From the NCBI RefSeq assembly GCF_000716535.1, contig NZ_JNWV01000061.1, positions 1 to 31,605 on the forward strand: a stretch of DNA of 31,605 bases, written 5' to 3'. This document shows, in pieces, positions 7,801-18,509 of the stretch. The translations under genes were made by a program, and so were the position numbers. Position 1 is the stretch's first letter. Each line of letters starts with the position of its first letter. Below the pieces are notes generated by a model. It was given only the letters and a program-made list of their open reading frames with translations. It did no database searches and had not been told where the DNA came from. Source of the stretch: Streptomyces flaveolus. GTDB taxonomy: Bacteria; Actinomycetota; Actinomycetes; Streptomycetales; Streptomycetaceae.

Positions 7801-7830
7801 GGATCAGGCCGGATCGGGCCGGATCAGGGA
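7801..7830. repeat. three 10-bp tandem repeats
   Basis: GGATCAGGCC, GGATCGGGCC and GGATCAGGGA are consecutive in the 133-bp gap between the convergent ends of the chimera (7743) and the SDR gene (7877). A G-run/C-run (GGGGG-CA-CCCCC) follows near 7846-7857 and may form a short terminator stem. Confidence 0.5.
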
Positions 7831-7876
7831 GCGGGGTGCGGTGCTGGGGGCACCCCCCTCTCGGTCTCTTCGGGAG

Positions 7877-8620
7877 TCAGACGGTGAAGCCGCCGTCGAC
7901 GTTCCAGTTGGCGCCGGTGACGTAGCCCGCTTCCGGTCCGGCCAGGTAGCTGACGGCACTGGCGATCTCGTGGGGCCGGCCGAAACGCCCGAGTGCCATC
8001 AACTCGCGGAGCGAGTCCGCCACCTCGCCGTCCTCGGAGGTCATGTCGGTTGCAGTGGGTCCCACCTGGAGGTTGTTGATCGTGATGCCGCGGGGCCCGA
8101 GTTCGCGGGCCAGCGCGCGCGTCAATCCGGCGACCGCCGCCTTCGACATCGCATAGATCGACATCCCTGCCAGAGGCACCCGGTCAGCGTTGATGCTGCC
8201 GATGTTGATGATGCGACCGGTGGTGCCCAGATGCGGCAGAGCCGCTTGGATCGCGGCGAAGACACCCCGGACATTGATGGCGACCAACCGGTCGAACTGC
8301 TCCATGGTCAGCGACTCGACGGCACCCGCGTAGAGGACGCCGGCGTTGTTGACGAGAATGTCCAGGCCGCCCAATTGGTTCACGGTTTCGTCGATCGACC
8401 TGGTCACCTGCTCGGGGGCACCGCTATCAGCCTGAATCGCGACCGCGGTGCCCCCGGTTTCGGTGACCTCGACCACCAGGTTCTCAGCCGCGGCGGCCGA
8501 GGCGCCGTAAGTGAAGGCGACCGCAGCGCCGTCCCTCGCCAGCCGTCGCACGATCGCCGCGCCGATACCGCGCGAAGCCCCTGTCACCAGCGCTCGCCGA
8601 CCTGCAAGTGGTGCCGTCAC
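7877..8620 (-). CDS. short-chain dehydrogenase/reductase (FabG-like)
   Basis: A 247-residue classical SDR with cofactor motif TGASRGIG (13-20), NNAG, the Ser of GSIN and the catalytic YAMSK (YxxxK), ending in the family's YVTGANWNVDGGFTV. It would reduce a carbonyl, or oxidise an alcohol, using NADP(H). The GTG at 8620 is chosen over the GTG at 8638 because AAAGGG lies seven bases upstream and the family's N-terminus starts there. It looks intact. The AT-richer 8640-8700 region upstream probably holds its promoter. No regulator is adjacent and the substrate is unknown. Confidence 0.9.
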   Translation of the reverse strand: MTAPLAGRRALVTGASRGIGAAIVRRLARDGAAVAFTYGASAAAAENLVVEVTETGGTAVAIQADSGAPEQVTRSIDETVNQLGGLDILVNNAGVLYAGAVESLTMEQFDRLVAINVRGVFAAIQAALPHLGTTGRIINIGSINADRVPLAGMSIYAMSKAAVAGLTRALARELGPRGITINNLQVGPTATDMTSEDGEVADSLRELMALGRFGRPHEIASAVSYLAGPEAGYVTGANWNVDGGFTV

Positions 8621-8852
8621 GTCATTACCCTTTCGCACTGCGCATTACTGCGCCTTACTGAAGCAAAGAATTGCAAGTACGGTAACGAAGATCGGCCTGC
8701 CTATCCTGCCCCCACTGGTGGTGGTCACCTGGTGATAGCCAAGTGAAACATGGACACATCGGGGTCTGGGACAAGCAGCACTGTTCCAGCGGAATTCTTC
8801 CTCGCCGTCCCCTCCCGCGAGTGGCCGTGGCAATGCCCGGCTCGCGGTGTGG

Positions 8853-10013
8853 TCAGGCGCGGAGCGGGCGGAAGAACTCGCGGATCTCGGTGACCAGCTC
8901 CTGTGGCCTCTCCAACGCCGCGAAATGGCCGCCCCGGTCGAACTCGGTGAACCGTGTCAGACGGTAGCACCGGCGCACCCACGACTCGGGCGGCGTGAAA
9001 TTGTCCTGGGCGAAGGACGCGAACCCGGTCGGCGTGTCGACATAACCGGGCACGAGCCTGCCGACCATGCCTTCGGTGTGCATGGTCTCGTAGTACAGGC
9101 GGGCGGAGGTGGCGATGGAGTTGGTCAGCCAGTACAGGGTGATGTCAGTGAGCAGCTCGTTTTTACTGAACACCGACTCGACGTCACCGCCGCAGTCGCT
9201 CCACGCCCGGAACTTCTCCACGATCCACGCGGCAAGCCCGGCGGGGGAGTCGGACAGTCCCGCAGCGAGCATGGACGGCCGGGTGCCCTGGATCTGGGCG
9301 TAGGCGCCCTCCGCGGAGAAGAAGTGCTCGGCCTGGGCCACGAACGCCTCTTCCTCGGGCGTGAGTGGGGCCGCATGCTCGTCCAGCACCGGCGTGGCCC
9401 CGATCAGGTTCAGGTGGATGCCGGCCACGGTACCGCCGTGGTCGCGGCCGAGGCGGCTGGTGATCTGCGCGCCGAAATCGCCGCCCTGCGCGCCGTAGCG
9501 CGCATAGCCGAGTACCTCGGTCATGAGCTGGTTGAACAGGTGCGCGATGGCCGTCGGGGTGATCCCGGGCGTGCCGGGATGCGGGGAGAAACCGAAGCCG
9601 GGCAGACTCGGCGCAACCACGTCGAACGCGTCGGCCGGGTCCCCGCCGTGGGCCGCCGGATCGGTCAGCGGCCCGATGATCTTGTGCACCTCCCAGAACG
9701 AACCCGGCCAGCCGTGCGAGAACAGCAGCGGGAACGGACGCGGCCCCACGCCCTTGGCGTGCACGAAGTGCACAGTGTGGCCGCCGACCTCGGCGAGAAA
9801 CTGGGGAAGCTCGTTGAGCCGCGCCTGGGCTGCACCCCAGTCGAACTCGGTCCGCCAGTACTCCAGCAGCTCGGCGAGGTAGTCGGGGGGAGTGCCGTGT
9901 GTCCACTCCTGTCCCGAAAAGGCCGGCGCGAACCGGGTTCTGACCAACCGCTCCCGTAGATCGTTGAGTTGTTCTTCACTGGTTTCGCTACGAAACGGAC
10001 GCACGTGCGCCAT
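8853..10013 (-). CDS. epoxide hydrolase with N-terminal EHN domain
   Basis: A 386-residue alpha/beta hydrolase with the epoxide-hydrolase N-terminal domain (about 1-110). HGWPGS (100-105) forms the oxyanion/turn motif, the nucleophile is Asp179 in GGDFGA, and the catalytic His lies in GGHFAALERPQEL near the C-terminus. Asp at the nucleophile elbow, rather than Ser, marks it as a hydrolase of epoxides to diols, microsomal-type in domain layout. The ATG at 10013 has GAAGGAG eight bases upstream. It lies 125 bp downstream of the XRE regulator on the same strand and may be its co-transcribed partner. Confidence 0.92.
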   Translation of the reverse strand: MAHVRPFRSETSEEQLNDLRERLVRTRFAPAFSGQEWTHGTPPDYLAELLEYWRTEFDWGAAQARLNELPQFLAEVGGHTVHFVHAKGVGPRPFPLLFSHGWPGSFWEVHKIIGPLTDPAAHGGDPADAFDVVAPSLPGFGFSPHPGTPGITPTAIAHLFNQLMTEVLGYARYGAQGGDFGAQITSRLGRDHGGTVAGIHLNLIGATPVLDEHAAPLTPEEEAFVAQAEHFFSAEGAYAQIQGTRPSMLAAGLSDSPAGLAAWIVEKFRAWSDCGGDVESVFSKNELLTDITLYWLTNSIATSARLYYETMHTEGMVGRLVPGYVDTPTGFASFAQDNFTPPESWVRRCYRLTRFTEFDRGGHFAALERPQELVTEIREFFRPLRA

Positions 10014-10138
10014 ATGCCGTCTCCTTCACGGTGGCGTGACCTTCATTCGAGCGTGACGCCGCTGCGCACCGCAGATCGTCGAGAGGCGGCAGCGGGTCTG
10101 AACGGGGCGGACGAGATGGAGGTCCCTGGGAAGGGGCC

Positions 10139-11092
10139 TCACGCACCCGGTGTGCGGGCGGGGCGTTCCTGCGAGGCGTCCGCTCCCCAGCTGGCCAGCA
10201 CGCGCAGCGCCTCCTCGGACGGGGGGCCGGGCGCGGCGTGGTAGGTCGTCAGCGACTGTTTCTGGTCGCCGAGGAGTGCGAGGGTCTCGTAGCGCAGCGT
10301 GAGTTCTCCCACGAGCGGATGAGACAGGCGCATGGTGCCGTGCGTCTTCCTGCGGACGTCGTGGGCGGCCCAAAGCCTGCGGAAGTCCTCGCTCTTCACG
10401 GCGAGTTCGCCGATCAGTGACGCCAGCAGGGGATCCTCCGCGTGCAGGCTGGCGCCCAGCCGCAGCTGTCCCACCACGTCGTACGCCTTGGACTCCCAGT
10501 CCGTGAAAAGTTCCCGGGATGCGGGGTCGAGGAAGGTGATCCTGGCCCAGTTCCGCTCGTGCGGGGCACGGGACGCCCAGTCGCCGAAGAGGGCGGAGGC
10601 GGTCTGGTTCCACGCCAGGACGTCGGAGCGGCGGCCCCACACGTAGGCCGGCACGCCTTCCATCGCCGTCAGCAGCTCTCGTACCGCGGGCCTGACCTGC
10701 TGGCGCGGCGGTTCGGGCTGCCGCCGCCGAGGCCGGCGGGGCTGGGCCAGGCGCAGCAGGTGGGCGTGTTCGGTGTCGGAGAGCCGGAGCGCGCGGGAGA
10801 TCGCCTCCAGCACTTCGCGTGAGACGTTGCGGGCGTTGCCCTGCTCGAAGCGGGTGTAGTACGCCGCGGAGACTCCGGCGAGCTGCGCCAGTTCCTCACG
10901 CCGCAGGCCCGGAACGCGGCGCCGCCGGCTGTAGTCGGCGAGCCCTACGTCGGCCGGCTTCAGGCGGGCCCTGCGGGTGCGCAGGAACTCACTCAGTTCC
11001 GTGCGCGGGTCGAGTGCCTGCTCCAGGTCGGGCGCCGGAGCCGATGCCGCGGCGGATGACGATCCGGTGGAGGCGGCGTGATGCGTTGCCAT
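10139..11092 (-). CDS. XRE-family regulator with MmyB-like ligand-binding domain
   Basis: A 317-residue protein. After a Ser/Ala-rich tail of about 28 residues, residues 30-115 hold a helix-turn-helix with the family signature RVPGLRREELAQLAGVSAAY, then YTRFEQG. Residues 130-290 form the MmyB-like (MLTR) ligand-binding domain: PAYVWGRRSDVLAWN and RITFLDPASRELFTDWE. These regulators are abundant in Streptomyces and commonly control a neighbouring oxidoreductase or hydrolase. Here the candidates are the epoxide hydrolase downstream and the divergent GFA/aldehyde dehydrogenase pair. The ATG has GGAG almost abutting it, so the true start may be slightly downstream. Confidence 0.92.
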   Translation of the reverse strand: MATHHAASTGSSSAAASAPAPDLEQALDPRTELSEFLRTRRARLKPADVGLADYSRRRRVPGLRREELAQLAGVSAAYYTRFEQGNARNVSREVLEAISRALRLSDTEHAHLLRLAQPRRPRRRQPEPPRQQVRPAVRELLTAMEGVPAYVWGRRSDVLAWNQTASALFGDWASRAPHERNWARITFLDPASRELFTDWESKAYDVVGQLRLGASLHAEDPLLASLIGELAVKSEDFRRLWAAHDVRRKTHGTMRLSHPLVGELTLRYETLALLGDQKQSLTTYHAAPGPPSEEALRVLASWGADASQERPARTPGA

Positions 11093-11308
11093 GCTCCGAG
11101 TATCACTCGATGCCCGCAGCCGAGCCTGTCCCTGCCAGTGCTAGCCCTCCGGGACGTAGAAGAAGCGGGTGTCTGGCTGGCGCCGCGTGCCCGAAGCACG
11201 CTCGACGTGTCCCTGAGCCACAGGCCACAAGCGCTCCCTGAAAGCGCTCCACACAAAAGGCCTGCCGCTCGGGAAAAGCCCAGAGACCCGAACGAGGAAG
11301 ATTCTCGA
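11093..11308. promoter_or_regulatory. divergent promoter region between XRE regulator and GFA gene
   Basis: A 216-bp gap between the divergent starts. It contains a direct repeat AGCGCTCC (11230-11237 and 11243-11250, 13-bp period) 60-80 bp upstream of the GFA start and an AT-richer segment, GAGTATCACTCG, right before the regulator. Either could bind the XRE protein. No RNA gene is evident. Confidence 0.35.
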
Positions 11309-11785
11309 ATGAGCAACGTCGATTCAGTATTCGGCTCCCGTGTGCGAACCGGACACTGCCTGTGCGGCTCGGTCAGCTATCGATTCGACGCCGAGCCCGA
11401 TGCCGTCGTCCTCTGCCACTGCGGTCACTGTCAGCGGCACAGCGGTGCGGCGTTCTCGATGAACGTTCTGGTGGCGCGCGACGCACTGGAGGTCAAGGGA
11501 ACGCCCAGGTCCTATCAAACCGTCGGAGTCGAGAACGGAAACGTGCGCGACAGGCTTTTCTGCGGCGAGTGCGGTACGCCGATCTTCACGATCCTCCACG
11601 AACGGCCCGGCCTCGTGATCGTCAAGGCCGGAACCCTCGACGACCCTTCTGGGCTCAGGCCGTCCGCAGAGGCGTGGCGGCGGCGGGCCCAGGACTGGAT
11701 CGCACCGGACCCCGACCGCCCGAGGTTCGACGGCGACGTGGAGCAACGCGCGCGTCAGGAAGATCGTCCGGTGTTCGGCGACTGA
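11309..11785 (+). CDS. GFA-family (glutathione-dependent formaldehyde-activating-like) zinc protein
   Basis: A 158-residue protein with the two zinc sites of the GFA/CENP-V fold: CLC (Cys17, Cys19) and FCGEC (Cys85, Cys88) plus CHCGHC (Cys36, Cys38, Cys41). The family includes S-(hydroxymethyl)glutathione synthase, but actinobacteria use mycothiol, so the real substrate is probably another small thiol adduct or aldehyde. The ATG at 11309 is preceded by GAGGAAG. An aldehyde dehydrogenase gene follows 43 bp downstream on the same strand, which suggests joint aldehyde detoxification. Confidence 0.88.
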   Translation: MSNVDSVFGSRVRTGHCLCGSVSYRFDAEPDAVVLCHCGHCQRHSGAAFSMNVLVARDALEVKGTPRSYQTVGVENGNVRDRLFCGECGTPIFTILHERPGLVIVKAGTLDDPSGLRPSAEAWRRRAQDWIAPDPDRPRFDGDVEQRARQEDRPVFGD

Positions 11786-11828
11786 CCTCGATCAAGATCT
11801 TATTCAATTACCAGAAATGGAGTGGACA

Positions 11829-13130
11829 GTGAGCTTTCGTACGGTCAACCCGGCCACCGGTGAACTCGTGAAGGAGTTCCCGCTGCAGTCGGATGAAGAA
11901 GTCTTCGCGGCGCTGGAAACCGCAGACAAGCTCTACCGCGAGGACTGGAGGTCCAGGTCGGTCGCGGAGCGGGCGCGGATCGTCGGTCGTGCCGCCCAGA
12001 TCCTGCGTGAGAAGCGGGATGAGTATGTGGAATACCTGACCTTGGAAATGGGAAAGGTCACCCGCTTCGGCTACTTCGAGGTCGATCTCGTGGCCGACAT
12101 CCTGGACTACTACGCGGAACACGGGGAGGAGTTCCTCGCGGAGCAGTCACTTCCGGGTGAGCGCGACGCGAAGCTGATCGCCGAGCCCATCGGCGTCATT
12201 CTGGCGATCGAGCCGTGGAACTTCCCCTACTATCAGCTGGCCCGCGTCGCCGCGTCCCAGCTCGTCGCGGGCAATGTGGTCATGATGAAGCACGCCGAGA
12301 GCGTGCCGCAGTGCGCCCTGGCTTTCGCGCGGCTTTTCGAGGAGGCGGGAGCCCCCGAAGGGGCGTACACGAACCTCTTCTGCAGCATCGAGCAGACCGC
12401 CAAGCTCATCGACGACTTCCGTGTGCGAGGCGTCACCCTGACCGGCAGCGAGCGCGCGGGCGCCGCGGTCGGTGAACGCGCCGGCCGCAACCTGAAGAAG
12501 GCGGTCCTGGAACTGGGCGGCAGCGACCCTGCGCTGATCCTGGAAGGCGCACCCTTGGAACACGCGGTCGAGCAGGTCGTGTTGGGACGCACCTACAACT
12601 CGGGTCAGGGCTGCGTCAACATCAAGCGGGTGATCGTGGTCGGCAGGGAACGGGGCGAAGAGATGCTGGCCGCCCTGACAGAGCGCTTCGCCGCGATCAA
12701 GGTGGGTGATCCGAAGGACGAGGCCACCCTGGTCGGCCCTCTGTCCAGCGAGCGCGCCCTGGAAGGGCTGGTCCGGCAGATCCAGGACGCAAAGGCCGCC
12801 GGAGCACGGATCGTGCACGGCGGTCACCGCGTCGACCGGCCCGGGTTCTACCTCGAACCGACGATCATCACGGACATCGACGAGGACAATCCGCTCTTCC
12901 AGGAGGAGGCGTTCGGCCCCGTGCTGTCCTTCTACGTCGTGGACAGCGAGGAAGAGGCGATCCAGCTGGCCAACGCCACCCGGTTCGGCCTCGGCGGCTA
13001 CGTCTTCGACGCCGACGTCGAGCACGCCCAGCAGGTGGCGACTCGCCTCGAGTGCGGCATGGTGTACATCAACTCCTGCTTCGCCGACTCGCCGAGCCTA
13101 TCGGCGAATTCCTCAACCGCAAGCTGGTGA
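11829..13130 (+). CDS. succinate-semialdehyde dehydrogenase-like ALDH with lost C-terminus
   Basis: About 433 residues of an NAD(P)-dependent aldehyde dehydrogenase: the cofactor-domain motif PWNFPYYQLARV, the Glu loop LELGGSDP and the catalytic Cys in NSGQGC. The GTG at 11829 with GGAG six bases upstream is preferred to the ATG at 11817. The normal C-terminal block (PFGGxKxSGxGRE...) is missing: after YINSCFADSP the frame changes to SLSANSSTASW and stops. The expected last residues, IGEFLNRKLVRVAP with TAG at 13142-13144, follow in another frame. A deletion of about 20 codons that also shifts frame explains this. Dimer contacts would be lost, so activity is doubtful. Confidence 0.85.
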   Translation: MSFRTVNPATGELVKEFPLQSDEEVFAALETADKLYREDWRSRSVAERARIVGRAAQILREKRDEYVEYLTLEMGKVTRFGYFEVDLVADILDYYAEHGEEFLAEQSLPGERDAKLIAEPIGVILAIEPWNFPYYQLARVAASQLVAGNVVMMKHAESVPQCALAFARLFEEAGAPEGAYTNLFCSIEQTAKLIDDFRVRGVTLTGSERAGAAVGERAGRNLKKAVLELGGSDPALILEGAPLEHAVEQVVLGRTYNSGQGCVNIKRVIVVGRERGEEMLAALTERFAAIKVGDPKDEATLVGPLSSERALEGLVRQIQDAKAAGARIVHGGHRVDRPGFYLEPTIITDIDEDNPLFQEEAFGPVLSFYVVDSEEEAIQLANATRFGLGGYVFDADVEHAQQVATRLECGMVYINSCFADSPSLSANSSTASW

Positions 13131-13236
13131 GGGTCGCGCCGTAGCGCGGGCTGTCGACCGCAGCGTCCTCGAACGCCGCGGGAACCCGGGGAGCCCTGTC
13201 ACCGAGAGGCGACCGGCGCTCCACGACCACGCTTTT

Positions 13237-13274
13237 GTCAGCCTCGCCCCGGCCCCTGCCGGGGCGAGGCTGAC
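13237..13274. terminator. strong bidirectional terminator hairpin
   Basis: A 17-bp perfect stem (13237-13253 and 13258-13274; left arm GTCAGCCTCGCCCCGGC) with a CCCT loop. It sits between the convergent 3' ends of the aldehyde dehydrogenase and the TauE/SafE permease, where a shared terminator is expected. CTTTTG immediately before the left arm gives an A-run rather than a U-run on the minus transcript. Confidence 0.7.
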
Positions 13275-13284
13275 CGGTGGTGTG

Positions 13285-14133
13285 CTAGCGCAGGAGCAAC
13301 TGCGCTCCGCCCACCACGGTCGCCGCGATCACGAGCCGCTCGAACAGCCGCTGGTTGATCCGGTGACGCCCAGGCCGGAGGCGACGCCCTTCTTGATCGC
13401 CTCGATGGTGCCGAACTCCAGGAAGAGCGCGCTGTAGCACCGCCCACTTCCCCAGCAGGGCCCCGGGCACCACGAACACCACCAGCGCCGCGTCGAGGAG
13501 CAGCGAACGCCCGTCGATGAGGCCGAGGCCGACGCTGAACGGCACCTTGGAGACGTTCACGACCAGGAAGAAGAAGGCGGACGTGCCGAGGAAGCCGAGC
13601 TTGCGGAACCCGGCGGAGAGCAGGTACATCGACATCACCGGGCCGCCCGCGTTGGCGACCATCGTGGTGAAGCCGCCGAGGACGCCGTAGGAGCGGGCCT
13701 TGACGCGGCCCGCACGGGTGGCGACCGTGCCCGACCGCTCCCCCGCGCCGGCCGCCGTCCGCCGCCGCCACACCGTCACCGCCGCCATCACCAGCAGGAT
13801 CGCGCCGATCGAGGTCCGCACGACCCCGTCGTCGGCCCACACGAGGAACAGCGTGCCGAGGACCACTCCGGCCGCGACGGCGGGGAACAGCCGCCACAGG
13901 GTGGGCCAGTGCGCGTGCCGCCGGTAGGTCAGGACGGCGAGCACGTCCCCGGCAATCAGCAGCGGCAGCAGCGCGCCGGTGGAGGCGCGCGCGGGCAGCA
14001 CGGCGGCGAAGACGGCCAGACTGACGGTGTTGGCCCCGCTGACGGCCGTCTTGGAGAAGCCGACGAGCAGGGCCGCGCAGGCGAGCGCGGCGAAACCCCA
14101 TTCGGACAGGTGCCAGAGCGTGATCGTGTTCAT
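13285..14133 (-). CDS. TauE/SafE-family (sulfite exporter-like) permease with foreign internal patch
   Basis: A 282-residue polytopic membrane protein. An N-terminal repeat (LLVGFSKTAVSGANTVSLAV) and a matching second repeat (GVLGGFTTMVANAGGPVMSM) are diagnostic of TauE/SafE anion exporters. Hydrophobic helices run to about residue 230. Then a hydrophilic run of about 24 residues (from QRALPGVRHHRGDQ to RPGRH) replaces the expected continuation, before RINQRLFERLVIAATVVGGA resumes the last helix. Read one base off, that 73-base patch (about 13363-13435) encodes LysR-like sequence. Length stays in frame, so a protein is made, but its last transmembrane segments may be disturbed. Confidence 0.82.
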   Translation of the reverse strand: MNTITLWHLSEWGFAALACAALLVGFSKTAVSGANTVSLAVFAAVLPARASTGALLPLLIAGDVLAVLTYRRHAHWPTLWRLFPAVAAGVVLGTLFLVWADDGVVRTSIGAILLVMAAVTVWRRRTAAGAGERSGTVATRAGRVKARSYGVLGGFTTMVANAGGPVMSMYLLSAGFRKLGFLGTSAFFFLVVNVSKVPFSVGLGLIDGRSLLLDAALVVFVVPGALLGKWAVLQRALPGVRHHRGDQEGRRLRPGRHRINQRLFERLVIAATVVGGAQLLLR

Positions 14134-14193
14134 GCGGGGACCGATGCTATGCGCACCCGCCGCAGCCGTTCAGGCCGCCCACCGGCGTGGCCC

Positions 14194-14907
14194 CTACCGG
14201 CCGGCGTACCGCGTCCGCAGCTCCCGCTTGAGCACCTTCATGCTCGGGCCGAGCGGCAGCGCGTCGGTGAGCTCCACGCACCGCGGGTACTTGTGCCGGC
14301 CCAGGTGCTCCTTGGACCACTCGATGATCGCGGCCGGGTCCGCCTCCGTGCCGGGCGCGGGGACGACGACCGCGCACACCTCCTCGCCGTGCAGGTCGTC
14401 GGGCAGGCCGATGACGGCGACCTGCCCGACGGCGGGGTGGCGCACCAGGACCTCCTCGACCTCGCGCGGGTAGACGTTGTAGCCGCCGCGGATGATGACG
14501 TCCTTCTTGCCGTCGACGATGCGGAGAAAGCCCTCGTCGTCCTGGGTGCCGAGATCGCCGGTGCGGAACCACCCGTCGACCAGCGCCTCCGCGGTGGCCT
14601 CGGGACGGCCGAGGTAGCCGGAGAAGACGTTGTGGCCGCGGATGACGACCTCGCCCAGCTCGCCGGGCGGCAGCAGTTCGATGCGGCCCTCGAGCTCGGC
14701 GCGGGCGATCTCGACGTCGACGCCCCACAGCGGGTGGCCGATGGTGCCCGCCCGGGTGCCGAACCAGGGCTGGTTCACGCTCGCCGTCGGCGAGGTCTCG
14801 GACAGCCCGTAGCCCTCGTAGATCTTCGCGCCGAACGCCTCCTCGAACCGCTCCAGGACGGCGACCGGCAGCGACGCGCCGCCGGAGATGCACAGGCGCA
14901 GGCGGGC
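14194..14907 (-). pseudogene. acyl-CoA synthetase, C-terminal fragment
   Basis: The frame contains the C-terminal part of a fatty-acyl-CoA ligase: ISGGASLPVAVLERFEEAFG, YEGYGLSETSP (A5), RTGDLG (A7), DGKKDVIIRGGYNVYPREVE (A8 hinge and lid) and KVLKRELR near the end. The N-terminal half, including the ATP-binding P-loop, is absent. Homology stops abruptly at about 14907, where a NUDIX gene starts mid-domain on the other strand. A GTG at 14778 could start a C-terminal polypeptide, but it would have no ligase activity. Confidence 0.8.
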
Positions 14908-14909
14908 CC

Positions 14910-15262
14910 GAGGTGCTGCTGTCCCGAAGGGCCGGCGACGTGTACGCGGCCGGGTGCTGGCATCTGGTCAGCGGACATCTGGACGGTCCGTGGGAGAACG
15001 TGGTGACGGCCCTGGTGCGCGAGACCCGGGAGGAGGCGGGTGTCGTGGTCGATCCGGCCGATGTCCGCGCGGCTGTCACCGTGCACCACCGCTCCCCCAC
15101 GGGCGGTGCCCGATTGGGGGTGTTTTTCGAGGTGAGGCGCTGGGACGGCATCCCGGAGGTCATGGAGCACCGAGTGTGCGACGCCATGGCGTGGTTCGCG
15201 CTCGACAAGCTGCCGGAGCCGATGGTGGCCTACTGCCGGGCGGGGCTGGATGCCTACCGGGC
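14910..15262 (+). pseudogene. NUDIX hydrolase, N-terminus missing (second copy type)
   Basis: The frame reads VLLSRRAGDVYAAGCWHLVS, then a Nudix-like box NVVTALVRETREEAGVVVDP (RExxEExG core), FFEVRRWDG and AMAWFALDKLPEPMVAYCRA. The first beta strand and natural start are lost at the junction with the acyl-CoA ligase fragment (about 14907-14912). The 3' end runs without a stop into antisense sigma-factor sequence near 15262. It is related to, but clearly different from, the NUDIX remnant at 5907-6278. Confidence 0.72.
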
Positions 15263-15755
15263 TGGTGCGCGAGGATGCTTCGCAGGAAGTGCTCGCCATG
15301 GCGCTGGCTGGAGCGCACCATGGCCGGCGACAGGCCCAGGAGCTCGGAGACGCGTTCGGTGGGCATGCGCCACAGGATGCGCAGCGCGATCACGTCGAGC
15401 TGGGTGGCGGGCAGCCGGCTCATCACCTGGAACAGCGCCATGGTCTCGCTCAGCTGGCGGGCGCGTGCCTCGTCCTCGGTGAGGTAGGTGAGAGCGACGG
15501 TGTCGAAGGCGGTCTGGCTGAAGCAGGGCCGGCCGTCGATGTGGGGGGTGCGGGCCATGACGGTGTTGCGCAGGACCGCCCAGGCGAAGCGGCGCGTGTT
15601 GGGGCCGGCCAGGGCGTCGTTCCAGGACAGCCAGAGGATGTCGAAGGTGTCGGAGACGGCGGCTTCCCAGTGGAGGTCGTCGGGGATGAAGGCCTGCGCA
15701 TACAGGACGTAGTCCTGCTCGACGTGTTCGCACAGCGCACGGTGATCGATCGGGG
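15262..15755 (-). pseudogene. sigma-70-like factor fragment
   Basis: The translation HRALCEHVEQDYVLYAQAFI, then VSDTFDILWLSWNDALAGPN, has the shape of sigma region 2, with aromatic residues in the DNA-opening helix. LPATQLDVIALRILWRMPTE followed by RVSELLGLSPAMVRSSQRHG is a region 4 helix-turn-helix. The last residues before the junction are HFLRSILA. Neither end is natural: the C-terminal side runs into the NUDIX fragment and the N-terminal side into the LuxR fragment. It resembles ECF-like sigma factors of actinobacteria. The core is undamaged, so a fusion product is conceivable. Confidence 0.6.
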
Positions 15756-16074
15756 GCGCGGCAGCGTGCCGCCGCGCAGAGCGCCGCCGATCTTTTCGCC
15801 GCGCACCAGGCACACCCGTGGTTCGAAGGCCCCGCGCACGTCCTCGGCCGACTGGAAGCCGTCTCCGCGGACGGCACCACCCACCCCGCGCTCACCTACG
15901 CCGAACAACGCTGTGCCGAACTCGCCGCCGCTGGAGCCAGCAATCGCGACATCGCCACCGCCCTCACCGTCAGCGTCAAGACGGTCGAAGCCACCCTCAC
16001 CCGCGTCTACCGCAAACTCGGCCTGCACTCGCGCATCCAACTCGCGCACACGGTCGCCCCAGCGCCTGAGTGAC
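15755..16074 (+). pseudogene. LuxR-family regulator, C-terminal HTH fragment
   Basis: The frame reads AQSAADLFAAHQAHPWFEGP, a TPR-like helix, then LTYAEQRCAELAAAGASNRD, IATALTVSVKTVEATLTRVY and RKLGLHSRIQLAHTVA, a textbook LuxR C-terminal DNA-binding domain, to a TGA at 16072-16074. The large N-terminal ATPase or sensory part of such proteins is missing. Homology starts at the junction with the sigma-factor fragment on the opposite strand. No usable start codon is visible. Confidence 0.75.
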
Positions 16075-16215
16075 CCGCCCGGACGGCGCCAGGAGCCGTC
16101 CGCTCGGTCGCGCACCGCGCGGTGACGTCCGGTCCTGCGCCTACGACCGCACGGTGCCGGGGAGGTTGGTCGCCGCGTTCTCCGCCGCGTCGGTGGAGAA
16201 CGAGCGGGAGGGCAC

Positions 16216-18486
<2,271 letters not shown>

Positions 18487-18509
18487 GTGTGCTCCTCGGT
18501 GGTGCGGGT

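Noticed and set aside
12147..13025. A 292-codon minus-strand frame opposite the aldehyde dehydrogenase
   Set aside because: It is a shadow of the ALDH reading; ALDH motifs are unmistakable on the plus strand.
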